Shown here piece by piece: positions 24,436-35,890 of a DNA stretch of 64,000 nt; the first letter of the stretch is position 1; each line of letters starts with the position of its first letter. The notes beneath the pieces are model-generated. The model ran no database searches and was not told the origin of the DNA. It was given only the letters and a program-made list of their open reading frames with translations. The stretch spans positions 30,169,097 through 30,233,096 of the forward strand of contig NC_061772.1 of assembly GCF_022458985.1 (NCBI RefSeq). The letters are read 5' to 3'. The stretch comes from Mugil cephalus. Its lineage: Eukaryota; Chordata; Actinopteri; Mugiliformes; Mugilidae. The position numbers were made by a program, and so were the translations under genes.

Positions 24436-24490
24436 AGTGTGTGTGTGTGTGTGTGCGTGAGTGTGTGCGTGAGTGCTTACGTGTGTGTGC
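24403..24490 (+). repeat. (GT)n microsatellite
   Basis: Imperfect gtgtgt run with gcgtga interruptions inside the LTR-like insertion. Confidence 0.95.
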
Positions 24491-25300
24491 GTTTTAAATG
24501 CAATTCTCAAGGTGTGGTGTAATTTTGTTTGTTCATTTATTTATATTTTGTTTCTTTTTCTGATTAATAGTAAAGTTTATTGTGGTTATTTATTTTTTGG
24601 TTAAGTGGTTTGCTTTGCTTGAGTAAGGTGTCATTTTGGGAGTTTATTGTAATTATTTATGTTCTATTTGGGGGAAAACTTCTTAATTTCAGCCCTCAGT
24701 TACTTGTCAGAAATGGATTAGTTACGATTACTGTTGAGTAGATATCTCTAGCCAGAGACTTTTTAATCTGTTTGTTAATTTGATTTTTGATTAATCTAAT
24801 TGTATTATTCCTTAGTGTATTAATTGATTATTCTTTAATTCGTTTATATTATGGGATATTGTTTGTTTTCCTTTAATTGTGAGCCCTGTTGACTGTGCTT
24901 TATTTTCCCTAGAGCTGGAGGTGGACGGTGGTGGTGGTTCTTCCCCGGGTGGTGTTGGTCCCCTGTGTGTGTGGTGGTCCCTGCTTATTTTGTGCGCTCC
25001 TCACGTTTTTTTTTGGTTGTGTGAGTGGGGTGCCCCCCTTTTCATTTTTATTGTGGACGTCACTCCCCATGTTGGTTCCTCCTCCAGCCGGTAAGCCCCA
25101 GCTCGTATCCTTTTTCTCAGTTGGCTCCGTTTTTTATTATTTTCATTTTGTCCCATGCCTTGTTTATTTTAGAGTGCCAAAATAAAGTTTTTGTATGTGA
25201 TAATTGAACTCCGTCTCCTATTCTCCCTGATTGAACGAACCTGTGTCCTTTTGTAATAGTTGGTAATTGACCTTTAATACGGGTCCTTGGGCCCTAACCC

Positions 25301-25460
25301 AAGGTGGCGTTGTCGGTTGTATACAAAAGAGAAAAGAGTTTTGAGACATAACTGAGTAAGTTATCCCTCGTGTTGCCACAAACTTGGCGTTGTCGGCAGG
25401 ATACAAAAGAGAAAAGAGTTTTGAGACATAACTGAGTAAATTATCCCTCGTGTTGCCACA
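25301..25460 (+). repeat. 80-bp tandem duplication at the 3' end of the LTR-like insertion
   Basis: The unit starting tggcgttgtcgg and ending ccctcgtgttgccaca occurs at 25305-25380 and 25385-25460, with a period of 80 bp. The two units differ at a few bases (ttgtat/caggat and g/a). Each ends exactly at the presumed LTR end sequence. Confidence 0.9.
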
Positions 25461-25684
25461 TAATGCATAGCAGAATTTGTACTGTATTAAATAACAACTG
25501 GAGACTTGACTGGTAGAGTGAGTAATTAGTATTATTTTAAAGTCTAAAGATGAGCAGTTCAGTGGCTTGAATGTATTTAACATGCTGATGCGTCCATGAG
25601 CAAGACACTGACGGATCTGGATGTTTTGCTAAATTAGAAGTTAGTTTGAAAGACACGACGAAGCAACAACCTTTTTATTTCAGC

Positions 25685-25799
25685 CTTTTAATCATCTGTT
25701 TGTCAATATTTAAAGTTCACATGTTTCATCATTGACCAGTCACTCTTCATGGTCACACAGCTGGGTGCAGGAGAGTCTGGTCTCTGCTTCTGCTCTGTG
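25685..25799 (-). pseudogene. Orphan NLR N-terminal exon (N1-type), degraded
   Basis: On the minus strand this reads [20 protein letters not shown], matching exon 60793-60921 of the complete NLR gene. A TGA interrupts it after VNFKY and the donor is AAAAG|GC instead of GT. With 23283-23393 it forms the 5' end of a dead NLR copy. After removing the LTR-like insertion, the two exons are spaced as in the intact gene. Confidence 0.8.
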
Positions 25800-26214
25800 C
25801 TTCAACATAAACAGCCAACCAATGTGTTCTCACCACTGACATAAAGTGAAGTGAAATAGCTCACCATGCTGAATATTAATAACCACAAGGACTCCAAGAG
25901 ACAAGATTTGCAAAAAAAAAAAAAAAAAATTATAGTTCAATTTCACTTCCTCATTGATTCCTCGTGATACTGGGCATGTATTCAAAAGTAACTCATACTG
26001 TATTAACTGGGCTGTGAATTTGTTTTTATTTTGTGTCTGCAGCATTTAAAAAACTCTGGGATTCAAAGTATCAGCAAGTCTCTTTAACGACAGCCCCACT
26101 CAAATCAGTTCATAAATCAATATCAAATAACAGTTGTATGTGTAATAATTCATAAGAACCTTAGAAAACCAAGACAGTAAATACACTGGTGGCACACATG
26201 AGACAACGTTTCTA

Positions 26215-26490
26215 TTTCTTGGGAGTTGTGTCAGACAATCGGCCAAATGAAAGATATTCACCGTTTTACTTCAATTTTACTTCAACCCAAATCCCAAAGA
26301 AATGTCTGCCTCTTTAGCTGCAGTAAACTGGAAACAAAGAATAATACCCCACCCTCTGAAAATAAAACATTAGCATTACAATGCTGAAAACCTTTCTGTG
26401 TACAACATGGTACACATAGGTACACAGAGGGTGGAAATGAAAGCAGCCAGTATTCACGTGAAATACACCAGAAAGAGAACTAAAACTAAA
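26215..26490 (-). repeat. GVIN upstream block, copy 2
   Basis: Same block as at 22555-22990 (gtgtcagacaatcgg at the left end; ttcacgtgaaatacaccaga at the right), followed at 26520-26600 by a stretch with a strong minus-strand donor (CCA|GTAAGT). No GVIN gene lies immediately downstream of it; copy B begins 5 kb away beyond the NLR remnant. It may mark a lost GVIN unit. Confidence 0.5.
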
Positions 26491-27000
26491 AGACAGTTAT
26501 ATTGAAGTAAAAAGAGAAGCACTTACTGGTTCAGCTAGATGTTTGGGTTCCATCTGTGTGCTGACATGGATTCACTGGGACATAACATGAGTATCTTTGA
26601 TAATGAAGGATGATAGCGTTGTGTCAGTTATTGGGGCCAGTGCTGCCAGACTGAGCCACTGGTTTTAGCCGACAATTGTTCTCGTCTGTTCTTGTGAGTT
26701 CTGTTCCTCATTAAAGTAAATATCAGACCAAATACAGACCAAACACCCTGATGTGCCACACCAGTTTTATTGAGGATGTCTGGTAGATAAGACTGAAGCA
26801 GCACCTCTCCTGGACTACCAACGCAGCATTACTGCAAACTGGACAAAGCCAGAGCCCCAGTCTTAATCATGTTCACACTCTGAAGGGCACCATCGAGAAC
26901 ATCCTGATCCTGATCTCAAGTGTGACTGTGTAATTCAGAATAAGTCATCCACCCAACACAGAATTCAGACACTGTGCTTCAGTCACTACACACATCAGTA

Positions 27001-27245
27001 TGGTAATTTAAGGTTTGGTAAGACCGATGGCCTAGTCTCAGAGGTGTTCTATAGGCCTCTAATGAAACCACAAGAGACGTACGATAAAAACTGTGCTTAT
27101 TCTGTGTGTATTCAGAGGAAATGACAGTGATGGACCAATAGACCTTATCTGCATGGATTTCCTGATGATTGAGTCAGATTCAGTGAACATCTGTAATGTG
27201 CTGGTTACTGATCGGTACAACTATGCGGAAGCTCTTGCCACTTAA
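27001..27245 (+). mobile_element. Ty3/gypsy integrase relic, copy 1
   Basis: The plus strand reads GPIDLICMDFLMIESDSVN and then NVLVTDRYNYAEALAT. This is the start of a gypsy-type integrase core (pattern DLICMDF, then NVLV-TD), with stop codons around it. It is duplicated at 38803-39045 as part of the segmental duplication. Confidence 0.7.
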
Positions 27246-27588
27246 GATCAAAGTAGAAAATGACGATTTGACGACTGATTTATAGACTGTTGGACATGCT
27301 AGGGGTAAGGAATTCAAGGTGTTTGGCCTCCTTGACTGGGGACTATATGGTTCCAGTACAGCCTGACATGAAGTATTGCATTTAAACCACCCTGTGGTAT
27401 TTCTGCTTTTTGTGCAGTTGTTGCTTGTTTGGTTTTGTTTTTACTCACCATGCTAATGTCTGACTGACTTCACTGAAACTGGCCAATCGTCTTTTATCTG
27501 TAAAAGCCACCGACCGCGGCAGACGGACCTCAATCTGTTCCCCGCGTCACTGACACGACACTTGCCACCTCTTTGTTCTTTCTTTATT

Positions 27589-27589
<1 letters not shown>

Positions 27590-27629
<40 letters not shown>
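27590..27629 (+). repeat. (CA)n microsatellite
   Basis: Run of ac dinucleotides. The matching position in the second segmental copy lacks it. Confidence 0.95.
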
Positions 27630-27632
<3 letters not shown>

Positions 27633-30199
27633 TTTTTTTAAAATGAATAATTGTTTTTAAGTACTGCTAATAACCTGCTCCTTCTGCACCCTACCACAGC
27701 CTGACTAGTCATGAAGTTTGTATAACTTAAGGTCAGGAACTAGACCATACCCCATATCAATTTATTTCCCATGATTACCTACCTTTACTTCCACCTCCAC
27801 CTTTCTTTACCAGAACTAGTGGACCAAGATCCAAAGCTTCCTGACATGTGCACCCACCCAGAGTCTCACGCCTTGGATTCCTCTACCATCATCTCTTACT
27901 AGTTAAAGTAATGCAGTGATCAAAAGAAATATTTATAGTCAAAGTTTCTCTTTGCTTTGCAACACTGTCCAATTTACTTTAGATCTACTCTCAACTAGGG
28001 CCAATCAGAGCAAGTAAGCACACTCAGGAAGATAGACAGAACACAGACACAGTTTGAAAAGAGAAATGACAAAAATAAAAAAGTACCACATTTAATTGCA
28101 TAAAACAAACTTTTTCAGTAGTTTGAATTTCTTTTTCTGTATCAAAATCTTTCTATCAATGTGGACAAACTCACTGCTACTGCCCATAGAAAGGGAAATA
28201 TGTGCGAGAGGGACTGCAGCCTGGCTAGTAATATGTGCAAGTGCTTTAATACTTAGAACAGATTGCCTTTATACAGCCCAAAATAATAAATAAAGAGTCA
28301 AAGAGTCAAAAATCATGAGTCAAGCCAGTTTGTCCATGTCCTTGGCCAGTGTGTGAATTTGTCCATCTACTCAGGTAGTGTGATATGTAGACTTCATAAC
28401 AGTATTGGACTGTATAGTTCCACACTACACACTGTTTTAGGAAAAAATCTAAAACATTTGGGCTCAGTTAGTGTTAGTTTCCATTCATTTTTTACAAAAA
28501 ATATTTTAATCAAGACTGTCCTTTTTTTAGCACATGAATGTTTGTATATTGTTAATACTTGAAATGGATTGTATCTTTTGTCTCTTATTTTAATGCTGCT
28601 GTGTCGGGCAGAATTTATTATCTCTTATACGGGGTCTCAACAGAGGTCCATTTTATCTTAACTTTGTTTCATATGTTGGTGTAAATACATTTATTACAGA
28701 GACTCAGATTTTAATTTATTATAGAATTGTTTATTCAACTTTTATTCCACATTTCATCATTATTAGTCATTGCTGACATTACTATACAAGGTATTGACTT
28801 GAAACTAAGGAAAAGAGTGATTTGTATTTGATTTGGTGTCTTAAATGTCACAGTGTAACCTGCTGTTGTTTTGTTTAGACCCTATTTGAACATGAACAAG
28901 TCTGAACACCAACATATTCCAGTGTTTTGTTCTTGGATTAAATACACACCACAATATGAGAATTCTTTACATGTACATGTCACAAACAAATCAAATTAAA
29001 TATGAAATAACAGAGATGTCATATTAAAAAAACATCTGTCTCGCAAGACCTGTATGTCTCATCAAAAAACATCAACATTGCATTTATCACGAGTCATTAT
29101 GTTCAGTACTGTTATTATGTGATTATTAATATGCATGACAAAAAATCTGTCATTAAAATACAACAGAGAAACTTACATGTAAAGAACATTCTGATATTGA
29201 ACATGACTCTTTTTGGTATACTTGTATAACACGACATCTGTCTAAAGAATGAGAATAATAAGAAAATCATGAGAGGGATGCCTCAGTCTATCTACAAGAA
29301 CATCAGTTAACAAATACATGCGTGAAATTCTCATTTCAATTCCCATGATGTCACTGGTTACTTTAAATCATAAGTCATTTAAAAACAGAAAACAAATATA
29401 AAGTAGTTGTTACACTATTAATTAAAAGCAAAACATAAGATCTCCATGCAATACATTTAATACATTAAGATAATTTGAATATAAAACAGCAAAATTCATT
29501 AAAAAATATAATTAAGAATTAAATCCTGTACTATGTCATTCTAATGCTTTCATGCAGAGGTTCCAAAATATTTTGTTGGCTTTTCATTGAACTGACGTAG
29601 ACTCAAGACTTCTAGTTTTCTGGTGTACTGAATTGTTCTGCCAGAAGACAGCAGAACTATCTTTTGACTGATTGCTCTGCTGATATCATGAGTGCTGGAA
29701 CATTGTTTAGTTTGTAAATGTTTTTTGAGCCCAATATCTGCTGCCAAATCTCCTCTTCTCCACAGATGCGGAGAGCCTCATGGAGCCATGATCGTGGTAG
29801 ATATAAGCGGGGGATGTAAACACAGTATGTAAACACAGTTACACATACATACTTCAATCAATGAAATTTCCCAAACATGATGTAGGACCAATTCACCTCT
29901 GCGGTTCCATTAACGATCGTGTGACAACACATTTGATTTGTCTGATTGAAAAAAAAATGGACAAAAATCATTTTGAGCTGAATTCTACAATGATACAGTC
30001 TGTCAGGCCGTTAAGTGACAATATCAGAATGTAGCAGGCAGGTACATCAGAGCAAAAAAAACGGATCAGCGTGGCATTCCTGTTCACATTGAAGCTGAGC
30101 CGAACCGAGCCAAGCCTAGTCGATCCACAGGTCAATTAACAGGTTGTTTGAAAAACCTGTGTTGTCCAGGGGTTTTGCTCAATGTAAATGAGGCTTTCT
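27630..30199. other. 3' flank of GVIN pseudogene D
   Basis: No gene is supported. A 65-codon frame (28096-28293) has a twin at 39638-39835 only because the whole region is duplicated. From about 29710 to 30170 this copy holds sequence absent from copy C, including tgttcacattgaagctgagc, which looks like a transposon scrap. Confidence 0.5.
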
Positions 30200-33100
30200 T
30201 CATTTTATGCTGAAGGCATCTTTTAAACCTTTCAGAGCTTGTTCCTTTGTGATTCTCTTCCAGGCCTCTGGAACATCAGCTGGTTTGGCCTCATATTTTT
30301 CCAGCCTCACAGGGAACTTTACAAAATGGACATTGTTTTCCACAACCAAACATTCTCTTGAAAAGCTCATCCTGTGGTTTGATTGGAAGTTTGTTCAGAG
30401 TCTCAGTGATGTTTTCAGATTTGGAGAATTCCTCCTGAAGCTGAGCTTTCATCTCTTCTATTGAGATCTTCAGACTCTGGATAAATGGACGACATGTGCT
30501 TTGGATTAGAAACAGTGTTGTTTTTTCAGATCAGAAAAAAATCAGATATTTTCTCATGTTACTGATGAACTTGGTGATGCTTTCTGTGTTATCTGGCAGA
30601 AAAACACCATCCTCTCCTTTTGAGGCCTGTTCCGTTGCTGCTGCTATGTTATGACCGTAGTGGTCATAATTTGCATTTTGTTTTGTTCTTTCTGTTGTGT
30701 TGTCCCTCCCTGTCCAGGGGGGGAGGTGTGTCCTTGTGTTTTCCCAGGATGGGCGCGTGCAGCTGGAGGCCGCTGATTGGATTAAGTCCAGAGGCCGCGA
30801 TTTCAAAAGTGGAGCCGACAACACACACTCTCGCTCTCTCGCTGGTTCGCCTTGGCAGCATTGCATTCCCCGCATCGCGACCTTTGCCGACGCAAATCCA
30901 TTCCGAACTTCTTATATTTTGTTATTAAATTTTGCACATAGGTACCTTGCTCCTTTGTCAGAATACAATTCAGGTTCACTGTAACCTGTGTTCACTGGAG
31001 CCATTGGAGGTGTTCCATGCCAGAGTCCTGGGATGTTCCAGTTGTTTTTTTCTATGTCATAGTCCAGTACATCAGTGAAGGCTTTGATAGAAGATTGTTT
31101 TTCCATTTCAGCTGCAATTTGTGTCATTTCATTGAGTTGATCCAACAGATGTTTTCGTTCAGTCAGACACTTGGAATGAGCTGAAACTGCTGCAACATTC
31201 TGATGAACAAAATAACAAATGGGTTTTTTACCAATCTCCTTCATTCTCAAGAATGCATGAGCTGTGATTTGCAGAACATCTTTCATTTCAGTTGAGTTCT
31301 CCATTGAAATGTTGATGATGGTGATATCACTGAGGCCGATTACAAAGGTTGCCAGCTGGTTGTCATGCTCATAACTCTCCTCTAGTTGTGCCATATCAGG
31401 AGATTTTAGACCCTCTGTGTCAATGAGAACAATGAAGTCAGAATTTAAGTCACTTGTCAAATCCTCTCCAACTTTGAGGAACAGCATATAAGCTCCTCTG
31501 GTACATCTGCCACTGCTGACAGGAAACTGTACACCAAACATGGTGTTGAGGAGTGTAGATTTCCCTGAACTTTGAACTCCTAATACAGTCAGTACCAACA
31601 GTCTGGTCTTCTCTCCAACCTTCTTGTGAAGCTCCATCAGCACTTCTGTCACCCATCTCTGTGGGATGTTGGAAGCATCTCCATCCAAGAGCTCTAAAGG
31701 ATATCCATCCAACAGCAGTTCAGCAGCCAGAGAAGGGAGATGATATCTTTCATGATGAGGTTCTTGTAACAACTCATAGATCAGTCCCATCTCTCTCATG
31801 TAATGCTCTACACCTAAAGAGCTCTCCACCAAAGCTTGATCCAACTCTGCTATGAGTTTCACATCCTTCTTTGTGCATTGCTCTTTGAATTTGTTCCGCA
31901 GATCAGACAGTTCTTTTCTTGAATGGGAATCAAGTTTTAGTTTCATCCACTTGAGGAAAAAGTCTCTTTTTTCTTTGTCGTTTGTTGATAAGTTAGAAAA
32001 GAAAGTCTCCATTCCTTTGGATACTTTGTATTTTCTTTGCTCCTTCCAGATTTTTTGTTTTTCTGCTTGTAGGTGTGATTTATATATGTCCTTGTCAGGC
32101 AGACTTTCAATGACAACTGTTTTTGTTCCATTTGTCAATGATTTTTTGATGGATGCACAAATTTTTTCTGAAAGCTGTGCTGCATTTACCCTTTGGTTTA
32201 CAGCTTTCACATTGCCACTTGGTAAACCTAATTTTTCCCTTGCTGCCTTGACTGACATCATGTCCTCTCTAACACTCCCCTCTCTTTGATTAACTACTAA
32301 GAAAAGTTTAGATTTCATATCTTTAACAGAAGTCAGAACCTCCAGCTCATTTTCTTCAACTTTGTCCAGGAACACAAAGGTGACAGTTGAGTCTTGAAGA
32401 AGAAAACAGAATTGTTCAAATGACTCACAGATGTCTCCTCTCATATTTGCAAAAGCAACAGGCTCTGGAAATATGTCTAGATTTTCTGTACCACATGGAA
32501 GATACCAGCAGACCTCCACCAGTACATTGGATATTTCTCTTTTAACTCCTCCTCCTTTCATATCTCTGTGTATGAAGATATTTTGATTCTGTTGGTCACG
32601 GCTGAGAACCTGGTTCAGAAGCTGAGACTTTGATAAACTGCAGTTTTTCAGCCTCACAAAGGAATAGAACGGTAGATCTGCTTGGACAATGTTGTCTTCA
32701 ACAAAACCTCTTGATTCAGACAGATCATGTGGACGCCACTCTTTGACGATGTCTCTCAGAGCCCAAAGCATCATGCTACACTGACTCTTATCACCATGAG
32801 GCAACAGCAGTGGGACAGAAAACTGGCACATGGACATTTTCAGAGACATTTCCTGTTGCAAGAAGCTGTCAGCACAAAGGAAGAGAGCTACTACGAGGTC
32901 AAGAGGGTGAACATCATTGTCAGAGTCATCTGTAGTGTAAAGGTCCAGGTCAAAGTCAAGTGAATCATTTTTTTCATCATCATCATTGTTTGGTAGCTGT
33001 ATACAGTTCCTACATTCTGCATTGATTTTAAAAAGTCTTCTGAGAAACCTCCATGGTATTTCTTCAAATGATTGAATAGTTTCATCAGACGTGTTGCTTT

Positions 33101-33808
33101 TGTTGACCACCAACAGTGTTTGTAATGTCAGCTTGTTGGGATAAAATGTGTCCAGTCCAAGTTTGGTGAGAAAGTTTAAAAGGCCTAAAGGAGACATGAA
33201 AAGAAAAAAAAGAAAAAGAAAAAGAAAAACACAACAAGTGACCCTGAGGAAAAGACAACAGATTGCTTCCTTAGTGTTCATGCTTCAAGTCTTCTTAATT
33301 GGATTAAGATTTCAGAGAGATTTCTGGGACAGTATCATGTGAGTCAAGTTTAAAAACTATATGAAATATTATTTTCATTTACATCTATAAAATACATATA
33401 ATTTTGCTTCTGTAAGTTTGAAATCCAGAGTAAATGTTTACAGATTTACAACTACAGTGATTATGCTATAGAACACACAGCTGAAGTTGAATCTCTCTCC
33501 ATGACATGAACTGATTGTTGATTAATAGTGTTTTCCTGATGGTACACGATCTGGGTGTGTTTAGAAAAAAATGTACAGAATTTGGCAGGATCATACAAAA
33601 AAGTATTTGTATTTTTTTTTGTCGTCAAATTTTGTTACACTTCTAATTTAGGATATGTAAAAATAAATATTCTTTTATGATCCACTGTAATAATTATGGA
33701 TGTACATGCATTATAAACCAAGACCATTATATATATACACACACACAATTATTTATGTTTGACTGTACCTTCAGGCCCTTGTTCATCTGTGCCCGTCACG
33801 GTAGACAT
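30200..33808 (-). pseudogene. gvin1-like: GVIN copy D: very large GTPase pseudogene
   Basis: The 5' half is intact: start exon 33769-33808 (MSTVTGTDEQGPE, 40 nt, gtac donor) joins in phase to a large exon from 33184, reading GLLNFLTKLGLDTFYPNKL. It is open through the P-loop GVQSSGKST and DTEG to about residue 750. At 30974/30975 the gene sequence breaks into a foreign segment of about 330 bp (30647-30974), and the frame stops at 30912. Beyond it the gene resumes at ATEQASKGEDGVFL, so about 550 residues are deleted. A further deletion fuses CKVPCEAG to the last 30 codons out of frame, producing a stop. The N-terminal half also lacks a stretch near residues 350-420 present in A, B and C. It is unlikely to make a full protein; a truncated GTPase of about 760 aa remains possible. 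Confidence 0.85.
30647..30974. mobile_element. Insertion inside GVIN pseudogene D (solo-LTR-like)
   Basis: Bounded on both sides by GVIN coding sequence. It starts TGTTATGACCGTAGTGGTCA, which contains a short palindrome, and has an AT-rich tattaaattttgcacat near its right end and a GC-rich middle with a ctctcgctctctcgctgg stretch. It could be a solo LTR (TG at the left, gaataca near the right). No clear target duplication is left, as expected if the insertion or later recombination deleted the intervening 1.65 kb of gene. Confidence 0.5.
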
Positions 33809-34387
33809 GGTCTGATGGTTCTTTTAACTTGAAGACCTGAAGCCCATAACAAATATCTAGTTAGTCAGACCCAATGATTATATGGAATTTTTAAGCGTAA
33901 TAATAATAATATAATAACTTTGACAAAAAAATAAATCCTAAAAATATGTTAAGCATGTGTGTAGACATCAGTGGTATACAAATTTTGCACTGAGAATACA
34001 GTATACAGTGGTGGAAAAAAAGGTTTCAGACAGCCCATGCCTTTGAGAAATATTGCCTTAACCATTACTCTTAGGTCTTCAAGTGCAATTTCTTTTAGTA
34101 CAGTCGCAGGCAAAATACTAAATAAACCCTAAAATAGCCACTGAAAACTTAAAAGTGAGTGGTCATTTTGGTACTGTGCTTCATGTCTACATAAAGCTGG
34201 TACATTTCAAAGTTCTGCACAGACAAAAATGGCTAATACAAGAAAACATGAAGCAGGAAACTCACCTGAAGATACAGATTCACATCCAGGAAGGGTACAG
34301 CTGCCACCAGGTCATCAGAAAGTGCAGATCAGTTGGATCCACTCTGCAGAAAGACGGCCGAACAACTTGGAAGACAAACCTAGATGG
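33809..34387. other. Upstream region of GVIN D
   Basis: Non-coding. 33815-33880 closely matches the region right of the GVIN C start (46381-46440) and shows the empty site for the LTR retrotransposon found there (48294 onward continues the similarity). Confidence 0.5.
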
Positions 34388-34530
34388 ATCTGCCCAATGG
34401 ATGTAGAACATGATTCACATAACAGGCACAGGGAGCGAAAAACATGTCTCCACAAATGCAGACAGCAATGACGTGAAATGAACCAGAGAGAGAACAAAAT
34501 GTCGGCAGTGAGACTGAGAGTTAAAACAAT
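34388..34530 (-). repeat. GVIN upstream block, partial copy 3
   Basis: Contains acatgattcacataacaggc and gacgtgaaatgaaccagaga, matching the right-hand part of the block at 22801-22990 and 48960-49090. It lies about 0.6 kb upstream of the GVIN D start exon. Confidence 0.5.
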
Positions 34531-34620
34531 GAAGCAGGATATATTAGAAAAAAATATCTTATACAAGACTGCGCACTTATGTGCATTTTTGTCTGTAGCT
34601 GTAATCACATAAAGTTACCT

Positions 34621-34628
34621 GTGTGTGT

Positions 34629-34719
<91 letters not shown>

Positions 34720-34738
34720 TGCGCGTGCGTGCGTGTGT
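34621..34738 (+). repeat. (GT)n microsatellite
   Basis: About 115 bases of gt dinucleotide, ending in gcgtgcgc variants. Confidence 0.97.
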
Positions 34739-34769
34739 ACCAGTAACTGTAATCAGACAACTTCTCCCA

Positions 34770-35170
34770 TTCTAACCAATGATGTTATCCACTCTGACAT
34801 GAACATACAATACACAGATGATACATACGTAACGAGATGTTACGATCCCTTGTGCTATGATCTGAGGCAAAACTCCTTTAGAAGCCCAGTCCAACTCGAG
34901 AACCCGACCAGCAGACCAGCGATCAGCTACTAACTAGTCTAGCCAGCAGTAGTAGGTAATAGAGATGATGGGACACGCGACTACACTTTAACCAAACATT
35001 TCTCCCTTCTGCCAATGTCAGAAATAAGATACTACCAGACACCAGCTAGCTAGCCTAGCCATGGAACTAAAACACTAGAAAACACTAGCTAATTAGCCTA
35101 ACCACCAGCAGTAGGTAAGAAATCAGTGATCAGTAAGAAATGATGGGACATGCGACTGCACTTCAACCAA
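34770..35170. repeat. Imperfect internal tandem repeat, unknown origin
   Basis: Motifs such as atgatgggaca(c/t)gcgact(a/g)cact and ccagcagtagtagg/ccagcagtagg occur twice about 180 bases apart. It may be part of a decayed LTR (tgttacgatccc near 34850). No coding frame is seen. Confidence 0.4.
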
Positions 35171-35479
35171 ACATCTCCAGAAATGATCATGGTCATTGAA
35201 TAGTGATTGATCAAAACACTCCAAAAACTACAGTTTTAAAGTTTAAATTAAGTCCTTTGGTGAAAGTATGCCTGAGTATGATGTGAAAAACTCCATTGGT
35301 TTTCCTTTTTTTTTTTTTTTTTTTTTTTGTTCATCCAAAATTTGTATTTTGTAGAGAAAATAATAGCACACCAATCCTGATCAAACCGCAGTGCACTACC
35401 CATGGCCCTAATAATAATATAAGCAGAATGATGCAAGAGTAAACATGCTGATAGCCCACAGGAGAAAACATTCTAATTC

Positions 35480-35890
35480 TTTGGAGTTGTGTCAGACAAT
35501 CTGTCTGTCTGATTTAATAGTTTAGTTTTGTTATATAAATCCTAGATAAAATGTCTGTCTCTTTAGCTGCTATAAGTTGGATACAAAGAACAATATCCCA
35601 CCCTCTGAAATGTAACTGAGTAGAAACACAGTCAGTCAAATACTAAGAAAATTCTTTAAAATGAAACAACAGATTACACCCTGTAGTTTCCAAATTAAAT
35701 TCAAACATTAAAGAAATTAAAGATCTGAGAGTACTACAAATGAAAATGCTGAAACTTTGCCTTTGCATGTAGAACATGATCCACATAAGAGAATGAACAT
35801 GAACGCAAACAGCAATGACATGAAATGAGCCAGAGAGGGAACAAAAATGTTGACACAGTGAGACCGAAAGTAAAAACAAGGAAGCAGTGA
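35480..35890 (-). repeat. GVIN upstream block, copy 4
   Basis: Same block as 22555-22990 and 48640-49090. The donor-like end here is changed (GCAAAGGCAAAG), so if it is an exon this copy has lost the splice site. Just to its right, tttcagtttt at 35959-35968 reads AAAACTGAAA on the minus strand, one base from an ISRE core, a weak hint of interferon control. Confidence 0.5.

Larger units (their letters stand above)
23608..25460 (+). mobile_element. LTR-like insertion (1.85 kb) inside an NLR remnant
   Basis: Comparison with the NLR 5' region (60530-60610) shows about 1.85 kb inserted here. The insert starts TGTAGTGGTATGAGG and ends CTCGTGTTGCCACA. It has a TATA-like gataaaag (23692), a GC-rich leader, a GT microsatellite (24403-24490), an aataaa near 25181 and, at 25385-25402, TGGCGTTGTCGGCAGGAT. 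That motif differs at one position from the complement of a tRNA-Ser 3' end, so it resembles a primer-binding site. The flanks tgat and taat could be a worn target duplication. No gag, pol or env frames are seen. It may be a long solo LTR plus leader or a deleted provirus. Confidence 0.6.
25722..29290. repeat. Segmental duplication, copy 1 (flank of GVIN pseudogene D)
   Basis: Matches 37516-40800 in direct orientation over roughly 3.3-3.5 kb with small indels. In a 215-base sample (28085 against 39625) I count about six differences. It includes part of the orphan NLR exon, a GVIN upstream block, a gypsy integrase relic and the 3' flank of the adjoining GVIN gene. Confidence 0.85.

Noticed and set aside
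28096-28293. 65-codon frame conserved at 39638-39835
   Set aside because: The whole flank is a recent segmental duplication; the differences change amino acids freely and no splice or family evidence exists.
34625-34933. Frame starting in the GT microsatellite (CVCVCV repeats)
   Set aside because: Simple-sequence artefact.
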